Assembly: GCF_900101455.1 (NCBI RefSeq)
Contig: NZ_FMZJ01000002.1
Span: 62,001 to 126,000, forward strand
Direction of reading: 5' to 3'
DNA: 64,000 bases
DNA from: Sphingomonas sp. YR710
GTDB taxonomy: Bacteria > Pseudomonadota > Alphaproteobacteria > Sphingomonadales > Sphingomonadaceae
This document shows positions 28,235 through 37,169 of the stretch, piece after piece (positions within the stretch are counted from its first letter, which is position 1; each line of letters starts with the position of its first letter). Below the pieces are notes generated by a model, which had not been told where the DNA came from, did no database searches, and saw only the letters and a program-made list of their open reading frames with translations. A program made the position numbers and the translations under genes.

Positions 28235-28615
28235 ATGCCGATCGACCCCTCCCTGCCCTATGATGACAATAACATCTTTGCGCGGATCCTGCGGGGCGAG
28301 ATTCCGTCCCGCAAAGTCTATGAAGATGAATATGCCTTCGCCTTTCATGACATCAATCCGCAGGCGCCGGTTCATCTGCTGGTGATCCCCAAGGGACGTT
28401 ATGTGTCGTGGGATGATTTCAGCGCCAAGGCATCGGATAGCGAAATTGCCGGCTTTGTTCGCGCGGTCGGCGAAGTGGCCCGGCAAGCGGGGCTTTCGGA
28501 ACCCGGTTACCGGCTGTTGGCCAATATGGGCGGACACGGACATCAGGAAGTCCCCCACCTCCACGTTCACATCTTCGGCGGCCGCCAGTTCCGCGCGATG
28601 ATCCCGCCGGCTTGA
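28235..28615 (+). CDS. Histidine-triad (HIT) family nucleotide-binding protein
   Basis: A 126-residue HinT-like protein. The triad HLHVH is at 108-112 in VPHLHVHIFGG, and the N-terminal NIFARILRGEIPSRKVYED is the classical HIT opening. Such proteins hydrolyse purine nucleoside phosphoramidates or adenylylated intermediates. Directly downstream of hisE, an arrangement seen in several alphaproteobacteria. The start ATG is at 28235. Confidence 0.94.
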   Translation: MPIDPSLPYDDNNIFARILRGEIPSRKVYEDEYAFAFHDINPQAPVHLLVIPKGRYVSWDDFSAKASDSEIAGFVRAVGEVARQAGLSEPGYRLLANMGGHGHQEVPHLHVHIFGGRQFRAMIPPA

Positions 28616-28712
28616 GGGTCTGGTTTGAAGCGCGGCTTTGGCGGATTTCCAAACCGGCTCTCAAGCCTATTGCGCGGGGCGAATAAGCGGTTAGGCTCCC
28701 AACCCCATGACT

Positions 28713-28735
28713 GGCCGATGCTTTGGACATCGGCC
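28713..28735 (+). promoter_or_regulatory. Leader hairpin upstream of the amino-acid permease gene
   Basis: GGCCGATG (28713-28720) and CATCGGCC (28728-28735) form a perfect 8-base stem with a 7-base loop. It ends 5 bases before the ribosome site GGGGAA of the permease gene. It could act as a terminator for the HIT gene transcript or as a leader structure; there is no T-run. Confidence 0.45.
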
Positions 28736-28752
28736 TCCAAGGGGAAATCCGC

Positions 28753-30276
28753 ATGATTTTTGGGCGCGTAAAATCACTCGACGCCATTTTAGCCACTGCC
28801 GCTAAGAAATCGCTCCACCGCTCGCTCGGTCCCGTTCAGCTCACAATGCTCGGCATCGGCGGGATCATCGGAACCGGTATCTTCGTTCTCACCGCCGAGG
28901 CCGCGCAAAAAGCAGGCCCCGGGATGATCCTCGCTTTCATCATCGCCGGCTTCGTCTGCGCGGTAGCAGCGCTCTGTTACGCCGAGATGGCGGCGATGGT
29001 ACCGGTATCGGGATCGGCCTACACCTATAGCTATGCCGTCATGGGCGAACTGGTCGCCTGGATGGTCGGCTGGGCTTTGGTCCTCGAATATGCCGTGGCG
29101 GCGGGCGCCGTTTCGGTCGGCTGGTCCGGCTATGTGGTCGGACTGTTCCAGGCGATGACCGGGATAACCATCCCGAAGGATTTCATCCTCGGGCCAATCG
29201 ATGGCGGCATCGTCAACGTACCGGCGGCAATCATTGCGGGCCTGGTCACCTGGCTGCTGGTGCTGGGCACCAAGGAAAGTGCCACGGTCAACGCGGTGCT
29301 GGTCGGTATCAAGATCGCGGCACTCGCGCTGTTCGTCGTGCTGGCATTGCCGGTGATGCACCTCCAGAATTTCCACCCATTCGCGCCAACCGGTTTCGGC
29401 GGGATTTCCGCAGCCGCCGCCTCGATCTTTTTCGCTTATGTCGGCTTCGACGCGGTCTCGACCGCCGCAGAGGAAACCAAGAATCCTCAGCGCAACATGC
29501 CGATCGGGCTGATCGGATCGCTCGGCGTGTGCACGGTTTTCTACATCCTTGTCGCGATGGGGGTGATTGGCGGCGTCGGTGCGCAGCCGATGCTGGACGG
29601 ATCGGGTCATGCCATCGCCACGGGTTCGACCGAACTGGCCCAGAGTTGCTCGGCGATTCATGACAATGCCGTGGTCTGCTCGAAGGAAGCCTTGGCCTGG
29701 ACACTACGCCAGATCGGATGGCCGCAGATCGGCAATCTGCTCGGCCTTGCCGCCGGGCTCGCGCTCCCCTCGGTCATCCTGATGATGATGTTCGGCCAGA
29801 CCCGCATCTTCTTCGTGATGAGCCGTGACGGCCTGCTGCCGACCGGCCTGTCCAAGGTCCATCCGAAATATCGCACGCCGCATGTGATCACGATCATCAC
29901 CGGCATCTTCGTCGCGATCTTCGCTGCCCTGTTCCCGGTCGGCGCGCTGGCCGATATCTCGAATTCCGGAACCTTATTCGCCTTCATGCTGGTGGCGATC
30001 GCGGTGATGGTGCTGCGCAAGACGGATCCGGATCGCCGTCGCCCGTTCCGTACCCCTGCGGTCGTGCCGGTGGCTAGCCTCGCGGTGCTCGGCTGTATCT
30101 ATCTGTTCTTCAGCCTGTCGAACTACACGATCACCTTGTTCTTCAGCTGGGCCGCGATCGGGCTCGTCGTCTATTTCCTCTATGGCTACCGGATGAGCAA
30201 TGTCGCGCGCGGCATTGTCGAAACCCATGAGCTGGACGAGGACGCACCGCACTCCCCGATCGATCCTTTGCTGTGA
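28753..30276 (+). CDS. APC-family amino acid permease
   Basis: 507 residues with about 12 transmembrane helices of the amino acid-polyamine-organocation superfamily. TM1 holds the substrate-backbone motif LGIGGIIGTGIFVLTA, and the consensus AGFVCAVAALCYAEMAAMVPVSGSAYTYSY lies in TM2-3. Overall layout fits the cationic amino acid / YfnA-type subgroup. A ~40-residue insertion between later helices carries two cysteines. Substrate is not determined. Start ATG at 28753 with GGGGAAA upstream. Confidence 0.92.
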   Translation: MIFGRVKSLDAILATAAKKSLHRSLGPVQLTMLGIGGIIGTGIFVLTAEAAQKAGPGMILAFIIAGFVCAVAALCYAEMAAMVPVSGSAYTYSYAVMGELVAWMVGWALVLEYAVAAGAVSVGWSGYVVGLFQAMTGITIPKDFILGPIDGGIVNVPAAIIAGLVTWLLVLGTKESATVNAVLVGIKIAALALFVVLALPVMHLQNFHPFAPTGFGGISAAAASIFFAYVGFDAVSTAAEETKNPQRNMPIGLIGSLGVCTVFYILVAMGVIGGVGAQPMLDGSGHAIATGSTELAQSCSAIHDNAVVCSKEALAWTLRQIGWPQIGNLLGLAAGLALPSVILMMMFGQTRIFFVMSRDGLLPTGLSKVHPKYRTPHVITIITGIFVAIFAALFPVGALADISNSGTLFAFMLVAIAVMVLRKTDPDRRRPFRTPAVVPVASLAVLGCIYLFFSLSNYTITLFFSWAAIGLVVYFLYGYRMSNVARGIVETHELDEDAPHSPIDPLL

Positions 30277-30283
30277 AGTCCGA

Positions 30284-30313
30284 GACATCCCGGCCGGCCA
30301 CGGCCGGGATGTC
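30284..30313. terminator. Bidirectional terminator between permease and PfkB kinase genes
   Basis: A perfect 13-base stem, GACATCCCGGCCG (30284-30296) with CGGCCGGGATGTC (30301-30313), and a GCCA loop separates two convergent genes. The right arm reaches into the stop codon of the kinase gene (30312-30314), so there is no spare sequence between hairpin and coding region. No long T-run on either side. Confidence 0.75.
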
Positions 30314-31331
30314 AGCCGAGCCGCGCCGCCATCAGCGCAGCCAGATCTTCGCCGGTCGCCAGCCGAGGACCGATCTGCGTGATGATCTTGCCCGCCGCGA
30401 TCGATCCCATGCGCAGGACGGTAGGCAGCGGGCGGCCCTGCACCAGGCCGATCAACACACCGGTGGCAAACAGATCGCCGGCGCCGGTCGTATCGACCAC
30501 CGGACCGATCGGTTCGGCCGGCGTCGTGTGGCGCATGCCACCCTCTACCGCGATCGCGCCATCAGCGCCTCGGGTCGCGATCAGCAGCCCGACATGCGCC
30601 GCCGCCCAATCGACCGCCGCATCGAAATCGGCGGAACCGGTCAGTTCGGCCAGTTCGCCCTCATTGGCGAACAATATGTCCACCTGGCCGCTCTCGATCA
30701 GCGCGCGAAAATCGGCCCTGTGCTGACGGATGCACCATTCCGCCGACAAGGTGAACGCCACCTTGCGGCCCGCGTGTCGCGCAATCGTGATCGCCTCACA
30801 CACCGCTACGCGCGGCTGCTCGGTCGCCCACATATAGCCTTCGACGAACAGGACCGCCGAATCGGCGATCAGCTGGCGATCGATCTGTGGTAGAAACTCC
30901 GACGCACCGATCGCGGTGTTCATCGTGCGATGGCCATCGGGCGTGACGATGATCAGGCAGCGGCCGGTCGGCGTGCCGTCGGTCAGCGGCGGCGTATCGA
31001 AGACGATCCCACGATCCGCCATGTCCTGGCGGAACAGCCGGCCCAGCCGATCGTCGCCGACCTGCCCGACAAACGCGGCGCGCACGCCGAATCCCGTAAG
31101 CCCCGCCAGCGTATTCGCCGCCGATCCGCCGCTGACCTCCTCACAGGCACCCATTGCCTCATGCAGGGCGACACCGCGATCGGGCGCAATCGGGCGCATC
31201 AGCCCCTTTTCCAGCCCCTGTGCAGCAACGAATTCGTCATCCCTGCTGCAAATCACATCGACGATCGCATTGCCGATGGCGACGATATCATAAAGAGGAG
31301 ATGTCAAAACGGCGATATCCTCGAGAAGCAT
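30312..31331 (-). CDS. PfkB-family carbohydrate/adenosine kinase
   Basis: 339 residues of the ribokinase fold. The N-terminal YDIVAIGNAIVDVI and the GGSAANTLAGLTGFGVRAAFVG segment bind substrate, and VVDTTGAGDLFATGVLIGL is the PfkB signature 2 with the catalytic aspartate. The closest named group by impression is adenosine kinase/sugar kinase of alphaproteobacteria. The start used is the ATG at 31331 (MLLEDIAVLTSPLYDI), which lacks a strong ribosome site; a TTG about 8 codons later is the alternative. Single gene between convergent and divergent neighbours. Confidence 0.88.
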   Translation of the reverse strand: MLLEDIAVLTSPLYDIVAIGNAIVDVICSRDDEFVAAQGLEKGLMRPIAPDRGVALHEAMGACEEVSGGSAANTLAGLTGFGVRAAFVGQVGDDRLGRLFRQDMADRGIVFDTPPLTDGTPTGRCLIIVTPDGHRTMNTAIGASEFLPQIDRQLIADSAVLFVEGYMWATEQPRVAVCEAITIARHAGRKVAFTLSAEWCIRQHRADFRALIESGQVDILFANEGELAELTGSADFDAAVDWAAAHVGLLIATRGADGAIAVEGGMRHTTPAEPIGPVVDTTGAGDLFATGVLIGLVQGRPLPTVLRMGSIAAGKIITQIGPRLATGEDLAALMAARLG

Positions 31332-31454
31332 TGGGAATCGGCATCGTCTAGACGATCGCCAATCGGACCGCAAAGGAGGCAATCCACCGCGATTGCAGCT
31401 CATTGGGTGCGATTCATGCTTGCTTCGGATGCACGATGATGGTCCCTCGCCGCA

Positions 31455-31832
31455 ATGAACTCGCTGCGTATCGTGCCGCTCGCGGCCCTCACCCTGCTCG
31501 CCGCTTGCGGCCCGTCAACCTCCCCGCACCCCGCGACCATGTCCACGGTAGCGGCCTCAAGCCGCCCGGAGGCTGGCCTCGATCGCGTGCTCGGCCACGA
31601 TGCCCGCGCGCTGATCGTGCTGTTCGGCACGCCCGATCAAGATGTTCGCGAGGAGCCGGCGCGCAAGCTGCAATATGCGAGCAAACTCTGCGTTCTCGAC
31701 GCCTATCTCTATCCGCCGTCGTCCGGTGCCGAGCCAATCGTCACGCATGTCGATGCGCGGCTGCCGAATGGCGAAGACATCGACCGCGCCTCATGCATCG
31801 CCGCGCTCAGCCGGCGCAAAGAAGCACGATAA
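31455..31832 (+). CDS. Small lipoprotein of unknown function
   Basis: 125 residues with a lipoprotein signal peptide: MNSLRIVPLAALTLLAACGP, lipobox LAAC with the lipidated cysteine at 18. The mature part (about 107 residues) includes LIVLFGTPDQDVREEPARKL and two further cysteines (CVLDAYLY and ASCIAAL) that could form a disulfide. No known domain recognised. It converges with msrB, whose stop is 6 bases away. Confidence 0.8.
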   Translation: MNSLRIVPLAALTLLAACGPSTSPHPATMSTVAASSRPEAGLDRVLGHDARALIVLFGTPDQDVREEPARKLQYASKLCVLDAYLYPPSSGAEPIVTHVDARLPNGEDIDRASCIAALSRRKEAR

Positions 31833-31838
31833 CGTCGA

Positions 31839-32324
31839 TCAGGCTTTCGGCACGAACTTCAGCGCGACGCCGTTCATGCAATAGCGCTTGCCGGTCGGTG
31901 CAGGGCCGTCGTCGAAGACATGGCCAAGATGGCCGCCGCAGCGCCGGCAATGGACCTCGGTCCGCGGGTAGCCGAGCGCGTAATCGGTCTTCGTGACCAC
32001 CGCTTTGGGCAAGGGTTGCCAGAAACTGGGCCAGCCCGTGCCACTATCGAACTTGGTGTTCGACGCGAAATTGGGCAAATCGCAGCCCGCGCAAAGGAAG
32101 GTGCCGACGCGGTGCTCCTTGAGCAAGGGACTCGTAAATGGCCGCTCGGTAGCCTCATGCCGCAAGGTTTCATACGCGTCCGGCGAAAGCTTCCGGCGCC
32201 ATTCGGCGTCGGTCCGCGTGACTTCGAATTTTTCGGAATCGGCACCGAAGGCCCGGCTGCCCAGCACGACACCCAGCGCCGTCGCAACACCCGCAGCGCC
32301 AATCAATGTCCGGCGATCGATCAT
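31839..32324 (-). CDS. msrB: Peptide-methionine (R)-S-oxide reductase, exported form
   Basis: 161 residues. The N-terminus MIDRRTLIGAAGVATALGVV carries a twin-arginine-like signal, so the enzyme is probably periplasmic. The MsrB domain has the zinc cysteines C78/C81 (CAGC) and C126/C129 (CRRC), the GTGWPSFW substrate segment and the catalytic C149 in RYCMNG. It repairs oxidised methionine in envelope proteins. No MsrA is adjacent. Longer in-frame starts exist but would bury the Tat motif. Confidence 0.93.
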   Translation of the reverse strand: MIDRRTLIGAAGVATALGVVLGSRAFGADSEKFEVTRTDAEWRRKLSPDAYETLRHEATERPFTSPLLKEHRVGTFLCAGCDLPNFASNTKFDSGTGWPSFWQPLPKAVVTKTDYALGYPRTEVHCRRCGGHLGHVFDDGPAPTGKRYCMNGVALKFVPKA

Positions 32325-32438
32325 CGCTCCCATCCTCATTCCCGGTTCGAGCAACATTGTTCCGCACACTATACGCGGCAGCCATCAATAAAGTTACATA
32401 GACTTGCACCAAAACGGACGGGCTTTCATGGTCAGCCG

Positions 32439-33587
32439 ATGACCGATGCAGACGCCAAATCGCAGCTCCGCGACGCAATCCGCGCGCAGGCGCTCGCGAT
32501 TGGCTTTGCCTCCTGCGGCTTTGCCGCGGCCGATGCTGCGCCGGAAAGCGCCGACCGTCTTCGCGAATGGATCGACACGGGCGCTCATGGCGAGATGGGC
32601 TGGATGGCGGACCGGCGCGACCAGCGCGCGCGGCCAACGACACTTTGGCCGGATGCGCGATCATTGATCATGCTTGGCATGAACTATGCGCCGCGCGAGG
32701 ATCCGATGCGGCTGGAGGCCGCCCCCCGGATCGGCCGGATCTCGGTTTATGCGCAGGGCAGCGACTACCATGACGTGGTGAAGAAGGCGCTGAAGGCGCT
32801 CGCCCGCTGGATCGTCGATGCGGCCGGCGGCGACCTTAAAGTGTTCGTCGATACGGCGCCGGTGATGGAGAAGCCGCTGAGCGCCGCGGCCGGCATCGGC
32901 TGGCAGGGCAAGCACAGCAATCTGGTATCGCGCGATCATGGCAGCTGGCTGTTTTTGGGCGCAATCATGACCTCGCTCGATCTGCCAGCCGACGCCCCGC
33001 ATCCCGATCGTTGCGGGACGTGTGACGCCTGCCAGCGCGCCTGCCCCACCGATGCCTTCCCGGCGCCCTATCAGGTCGACGCCCGGCGCTGCATTTCCTA
33101 TCTCACGATCGAGCATAAGGGGCCCATCGCGCGCGAATTCCGCAAGGCGATCGGCAATCGCATCTATGGCTGCGACGATTGTCTCGCCGTATGCCCGTGG
33201 AACCGCTTTGCGCGCAGCGCCGCCGCCAATCGCGCCTTCGCGCCGCGCGCCGAACTGGCAGCACCCGAACTCGGTGACCTTATCGAGCTCGACGATGCCG
33301 GCTTCCGCGCGACCTTCGCGGGATCGCCGATAAAGCGCATCGGCCGCGACCGGATGATCCGCAACGTCGCGATCGCCGCCGGCAACAGCGGGGAGCGCGG
33401 TATCGTACCGAAATTGCTGGCATTGCTCGACGATCCCGCAGCGATCGTGCGCGGAGCCGCGATCTGGGCGCTGGCCGAACTCGATCGCGATCAATGGCTT
33501 GCCGAACGCGCGCGGCGGCTCCCCTGTGAAAAAGACGAGGACGTGGCTGCCGAGTGGCGGCTTGCGGACGCCGGGAACCGCCGATAA
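32439..33587 (+). CDS. queG: Epoxyqueuosine reductase
   Basis: 382 residues. The cobalamin-dependent enzyme that makes queuosine in tRNA from epoxyqueuosine. Two [4Fe-4S] motifs are present: [16 protein letters not shown] and [14 protein letters not shown]. The N-terminal domain ([22 protein letters not shown]) and the C-terminal HEAT-like region ([19 protein letters not shown]) fit the family. Starts at the ATG at 32439 ([12 protein letters not shown]). A queuosine precursor transporter is encoded 4 kb away at 37170. Confidence 0.95.
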   Translation: MTDADAKSQLRDAIRAQALAIGFASCGFAAADAAPESADRLREWIDTGAHGEMGWMADRRDQRARPTTLWPDARSLIMLGMNYAPREDPMRLEAAPRIGRISVYAQGSDYHDVVKKALKALARWIVDAAGGDLKVFVDTAPVMEKPLSAAAGIGWQGKHSNLVSRDHGSWLFLGAIMTSLDLPADAPHPDRCGTCDACQRACPTDAFPAPYQVDARRCISYLTIEHKGPIAREFRKAIGNRIYGCDDCLAVCPWNRFARSAAANRAFAPRAELAAPELGDLIELDDAGFRATFAGSPIKRIGRDRMIRNVAIAAGNSGERGIVPKLLALLDDPAAIVRGAAIWALAELDRDQWLAERARRLPCEKDEDVAAEWRLADAGNRR

Positions 33588-33622
33588 CAGCACGGCGTCA
33601 CTTTATTATCATGGGGAATGTC

Positions 33623-34492
33623 ATGCAGACGATCGGCATCGTGGGCGCGGGGCAGATGGGCGCGGGCATTGCCCAGATCGCGGCCCAATCGGGCATGAAG
33701 GTTTTCCTGTCCGATGTGTCGCTCGAGGTCGCTGCCAAGGGACGCGACGGGATCATCAAGATGCTCGACAAGGCCGTCGATCGCGGCAAGCTGGACGCGA
33801 CTGCGCGTGACACCGCCGCCGCTCTGATCGAGCCGATCGGCGATCTCGCCCCGATGGCCGCCGCCGACATCATCATCGAAGCAGCGACCGAGCGCGAGGC
33901 CATCAAGCGCGCGATCTTCGCCGACATCTGCAAAGTGCTGCGTCCCGATGCGATCCTCGCCACCAACACGTCCTCGATCTCGATCACCCGGCTCGCGCAG
34001 ACCACGCCCGATCCGAGCCGCTTCATCGGGATGCACTTCTTCAATCCCGTGCCCCTGATGCCCTTGCTCGAACTGATCCGCGGGCTCGCCACCAGCGACG
34101 CAGCCGTCGAGATCGCGCAGCAATTCGGCAAGGTGACGGGCAAGCAGACCATATTGGCGAAGGACAGCCCCGGCTTCCTGGTCAACCGCATCCTGCTGCC
34201 CCTGCTCAACGAAGCCTTTTTCGCTTTGGGCGAAGGAATCGGATCGGTCGAGGATATCGACAAGGGCGTGAAACTCGGCCTCGGCCATCCAATGGGCCCG
34301 CTGACCCTGGCCGACATGATCGGCCTCGATACCATCCTCGAAATCTGCCGCATCGTGCAGAATGATTTCGGTGATCCCAAATATCGCCCGGCACCGATCC
34401 TGGTCAAATATGTCGAGGCCGGCTGGCTGGGCCGCAAGACCGGACGCGGCTTTTACGATTATTCGGGGCCTGTGCCGGTTCCGACGATGTGA
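33623..34492 (+). CDS. hbd: 3-hydroxybutyryl-CoA / 3-hydroxyacyl-CoA dehydrogenase
   Basis: A 289-residue short 3-hydroxyacyl-CoA dehydrogenase. The Rossmann motif is [14 protein letters not shown], the catalytic histidine lies in [19 protein letters not shown] and the C-terminal domain has [17 protein letters not shown] and [16 protein letters not shown]. It oxidises 3-hydroxybutyryl-CoA with NAD or works in reverse with NADPH. GGGGAA lies 5 bases before the ATG at 33623. May work with the thiolase at the start of the window, though far from it. Confidence 0.93.
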   Translation: MQTIGIVGAGQMGAGIAQIAAQSGMKVFLSDVSLEVAAKGRDGIIKMLDKAVDRGKLDATARDTAAALIEPIGDLAPMAAADIIIEAATEREAIKRAIFADICKVLRPDAILATNTSSISITRLAQTTPDPSRFIGMHFFNPVPLMPLLELIRGLATSDAAVEIAQQFGKVTGKQTILAKDSPGFLVNRILLPLLNEAFFALGEGIGSVEDIDKGVKLGLGHPMGPLTLADMIGLDTILEICRIVQNDFGDPKYRPAPILVKYVEAGWLGRKTGRGFYDYSGPVPVPTM

Positions 34493-34504
34493 ACCGTTCC
34501 TTCA

Positions 34505-34590
34505 TTCGTCACCCCAGCGAAGGCTGGGGTCCCTCCAAAGCCTGTTCAAAAGACGAGCCTGGAGGGGTAAGCCTTCGCTGGAACGACGAA
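34505..34590. repeat. Inverted repeat element with nested hairpins
   Basis: Outer arms TTCGTCACCCCAGCGAAGGC (from 34506) and GCCTTCGCTGGAACGACGAA (ending 34590) pair with a few mismatches. Inside, CCCCAGCG...CTGGGG forms a local hairpin and CCTCCA pairs with TGGAGG. Between hbd and the convergent MerR-type gene. The first 20 bases recur at 25930-25949 with one change, showing a dispersed family. Confidence 0.85.
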
Positions 34591-34601
34591 AATGTGGAAG
34601 G

Positions 34602-35366
34602 TCAATCCGCAGCTCTCGCCGCCCCTGCCGCCTTGATAAAGTCCCACACCGCCATCGCGAACGGTGGCGTCTGCTCGGCCTGCCACTCACCCATATTGTC
34701 GTAGAGCTTCGCCGCGCCCCGCATCATTTGAGGGGTCGCTGCCTTCGTGAACGGCTCCAGCAGCGCCCGCCACTCCTCGAGAAACGCCTGCGCCCGCTCC
34801 GATGCCGGATCGAGCGGCAGCGCCGCCTCGACCCGGGCGGAGAGATCGCTCCACCGGTGGCCATAAGCCTCCTGATCGAAATCGGCGGGCACATCGCCCG
34901 CCCGATCCGCCCAATGCGCTTTTTCTTTGGGCGTAAAATAGCGGTCGGTCACCGCTTTCCAATTTTCGGATTCCATCACCGATTCTCCACATCGTATCAA
35001 CGAGCACAGGGTCGCGACGTCGATCGGCTCGCCACGATCGATGCGGGACTGGACAGAGAGGAGAAGCGTGCGCGATTCCGCCAGTTCGGCAGCACGCGCA
35101 TTGATTTCGGCGAGTTGCGCTGCCACCAGCCGGCCGAGATCGGTGTGACGCGCGCCGAGCATCCGGCCGATTGCGGCCAGGCTGAACCCCGCCCGCTTGA
35201 GCGCGACGATCGCATTGAGCCGCGCGAGCTCGCCCGCACCGTAAACCCGCCGCCCGCTGCCGGTCCGAAGCGGCCGCACGAGCCCGCGCGCCTCGTAGAA
35301 GCGCAGCGCCCGCGCTGTAAGGCCGGTCTGTCGGACGACATCGCTGATATCGAGAATGTTCTCCAT
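34602..35366 (-). CDS. MerR-family transcriptional regulator
   Basis: 254 residues. The N-terminal winged HTH has LDISDVVRQTGLTARALRFYEARGLVRPLRT, then a dimerisation helix (about 85-115). The C-terminal part (about 130-250) is a helical ligand domain of the TipA-S type (YFTPKEKAHWADRAG, EEWRALLEPFTKAATPQMMRGAAKLY). Such domains bind small hydrophobic or peptide drugs. The ATG at 35366 has GAGGG 7 bases upstream. The divergent target usual for MerR regulators is missing; only the operator-like dyad at 35383 is seen. Confidence 0.9.
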   Translation of the reverse strand: MENILDISDVVRQTGLTARALRFYEARGLVRPLRTGSGRRVYGAGELARLNAIVALKRAGFSLAAIGRMLGARHTDLGRLVAAQLAEINARAAELAESRTLLLSVQSRIDRGEPIDVATLCSLIRCGESVMESENWKAVTDRYFTPKEKAHWADRAGDVPADFDQEAYGHRWSDLSARVEAALPLDPASERAQAFLEEWRALLEPFTKAATPQMMRGAAKLYDNMGEWQAEQTPPFAMAVWDFIKAAGAARAAD

Positions 35367-35382
35367 GAACACCCTCGTAGCG

Positions 35383-35399
35383 GTTTACGTTACGTCAAC
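35383..35399. promoter_or_regulatory. Dyad operator candidate for the MerR-type regulator
   Basis: GTTTACGTTACGTCAAC is a 17-base near-palindrome (14 of 17 positions symmetric) 17 bases upstream of the regulator start. On the minus strand it contains TTGACG, a good -35 element. MerR proteins bind dyads inside promoters with a long spacer, so this is a likely autoregulatory site. Confidence 0.55.
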
Positions 35400-35439
35400 T
35401 GCAAGCGGTTTTTGCTATTAGAATCTCTGCGAGCGGAGT

Positions 35440-35613
35440 CTAGCGGAGCGAGCGAAACCGCTTGGAATTCCCGATAGCAAGCCAACTACCCAAGTAGAGC
35501 ATCACCCAGGCCCAATATGCCCAGTCGGGAGCGGCCAACCCGTCAAGGACATATGTCCCTACGAGCCATACGAGCCCCAATCCCAAAGCGACTGGCAGAA
35601 GGCGTCGCCACAT
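35440..35613 (-). CDS. Very small membrane protein
   Basis: 57 residues from the ATG at 35613 (MWRRLLPVALGLGLVWLVGT), with two hydrophobic helices around 5-22 and 33-50 and a basic C-terminus SKRFRSLR. No family recognised. It lies between the MerR-type regulator and the nucleoside transporter, all on the minus strand. The base composition here is lower in GC than the neighbours. The coding call rests on topology alone. Confidence 0.5.
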   Translation of the reverse strand: MWRRLLPVALGLGLVWLVGTYVLDGLAAPDWAYWAWVMLYLGSWLAIGNSKRFRSLR

Positions 35614-35674
35614 GACACACATCGATATTACGCCTTCGAAACATCTTGGTAAGATAGCAAGATCGCCTTTCCAT

Positions 35675-36940
35675 TCACCCCGGCAGCAATATCCCCGCCA
35701 GCGCCGCGCTCATCAGGTTGGCGAGCGAGCCCGCTGCCAGCGCTTTCAGCCCCAGCTTCGCAATTAGCGGCCGTTGATTCGGCGCGAGGCTACCGGTCAC
35801 CGCCATCTGGATCGCGATCGAGCTGAAATTGGCGAAGCCGCACAACGCGAAGGTCACCACCGATACGGTATGCGGCGACAAGGTCTTCTGCACCGCGCCG
35901 AGATGGATATAGGCGACGAATTCGTTGAGCACGATCTTCTCGCCGAACATGCCGCCGGCGATGCCCGCCTCGTTCCACGGCACGTTGAGCAGGAACATCA
36001 CCGGCGCGAACAGATAGCCGAGCAATTGCTGGAAGCTCAAATCGGGATAGCCGAACCAGCCGCCAATGCCGCCGAGCAGACCATTGGCGAGTGCCACCAG
36101 CGCGACGAACGCCAGCACCATCGCGCCAACCGCCACGGCCAGCTTGACGCCGGTCTGCGCGCCGGTCGCAGCGGCCTCGATGATGCTCGCCGGCCGCACG
36201 TCGACCTCATGCGCCTCCACGGCTGCGAGCACCTGCTCCTCGGTATCGTCACCCAAGGGCAATTCGCCCGGCCGCGCCAGGTTACGTGCGTCGGGCATGA
36301 TGATCTTCGCCATCAGGATCGCGCCGGGCGCACCCATGAAGCTGGCCGCCAGCAGATGATCGATGCTGATCCCCATCGATGCATAAGCGGCAAGGATCGT
36401 CCCCGCGACGCCGGCCATGCCTGAGGTCATCACCATGAACAGCTGCGGCGGGGTCAGCGAAGGGATGTAGGGCCGGATCACCAGAGGCGATTCGCTCTGC
36501 CCGACAAAGATGTTGGCGGCGGCGCACAGCGCCTCGACCTTCGATACGCCGATGATCCATTCGAGCGCGCCGCCAATCCAGCGGATCACCGCCGGCATGA
36601 TCCGCAAATAATACAGGATCGACACCAAAGCTGCGAAGAAGATGATTACCGGCAGTGCCTGCAGCGCGAAATTCTGCCCGAGCTTATCAGCGGCCAGTGC
36701 GCCGAACAGGAAGGCCGTGCCCTTGTTCGCGTAGGACAGCAGCGCCGAAACCCCTCCCGAAAGCCACTCGATCGCCGCACGACCGGCCGGCACATACAGC
36801 ACAAGCAGGGCTATTCCGGCCTGCAGCGCGAACGCCGCCCCGACCACCCGCAACCGAATCGCCCGCCGATCGGAAGACAACGCCAGCGCGATGGCGAGAA
36901 TCAACGCTATCCCACACAGGCCGATCAGGATTTTGGTCAT
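35675..36940 (-). CDS. Concentrative nucleoside transporter (NupC/CNT family)
   Basis: 421 residues with about ten membrane segments. CNT hallmarks are visible: the hairpin GQSESPLVIRPYIPSLT, the MTSGMAGVAGTILAAYASMGI helix and the second repeat ALCGFANFSSIAIQM. These proteins take up nucleosides with H+ or Na+. Stands alone after a 229-base gap upstream that it shares with the divergent queuosine-precursor transporter. Confidence 0.95.
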   Translation of the reverse strand: MTKILIGLCGIALILAIALALSSDRRAIRLRVVGAAFALQAGIALLVLYVPAGRAAIEWLSGGVSALLSYANKGTAFLFGALAADKLGQNFALQALPVIIFFAALVSILYYLRIMPAVIRWIGGALEWIIGVSKVEALCAAANIFVGQSESPLVIRPYIPSLTPPQLFMVMTSGMAGVAGTILAAYASMGISIDHLLAASFMGAPGAILMAKIIMPDARNLARPGELPLGDDTEEQVLAAVEAHEVDVRPASIIEAAATGAQTGVKLAVAVGAMVLAFVALVALANGLLGGIGGWFGYPDLSFQQLLGYLFAPVMFLLNVPWNEAGIAGGMFGEKIVLNEFVAYIHLGAVQKTLSPHTVSVVTFALCGFANFSSIAIQMAVTGSLAPNQRPLIAKLGLKALAAGSLANLMSAALAGILLPG

Positions 36941-37169
36941 TGCGGAAAGAGCCCCCGGGGAAAATGAACGCCATCACCATGTGGGGCGATCGACGGACAC
37001 AGCTTGCGCGGCCGGTGGCTCGGGTCAAGCAGAGAGTGACCCGATTTCGCGTCCGGGTTGCGGAAAGCGCCTGCACAGGCAACGATGGTCGCCTTCCCAC
37101 GGCAACCTTCTGGCAACGCCGCCAAATCCTCCATTTCCCCCGCGCGGAAAAATAATCTAGCACCATAGG

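Noticed and set aside
36941-37169. preQ1 riboswitch upstream of the queuosine precursor transporter
   Set aside because: Neither the short preQ1-I pseudoknot pattern nor a clear anti-terminator pair could be found by eye.
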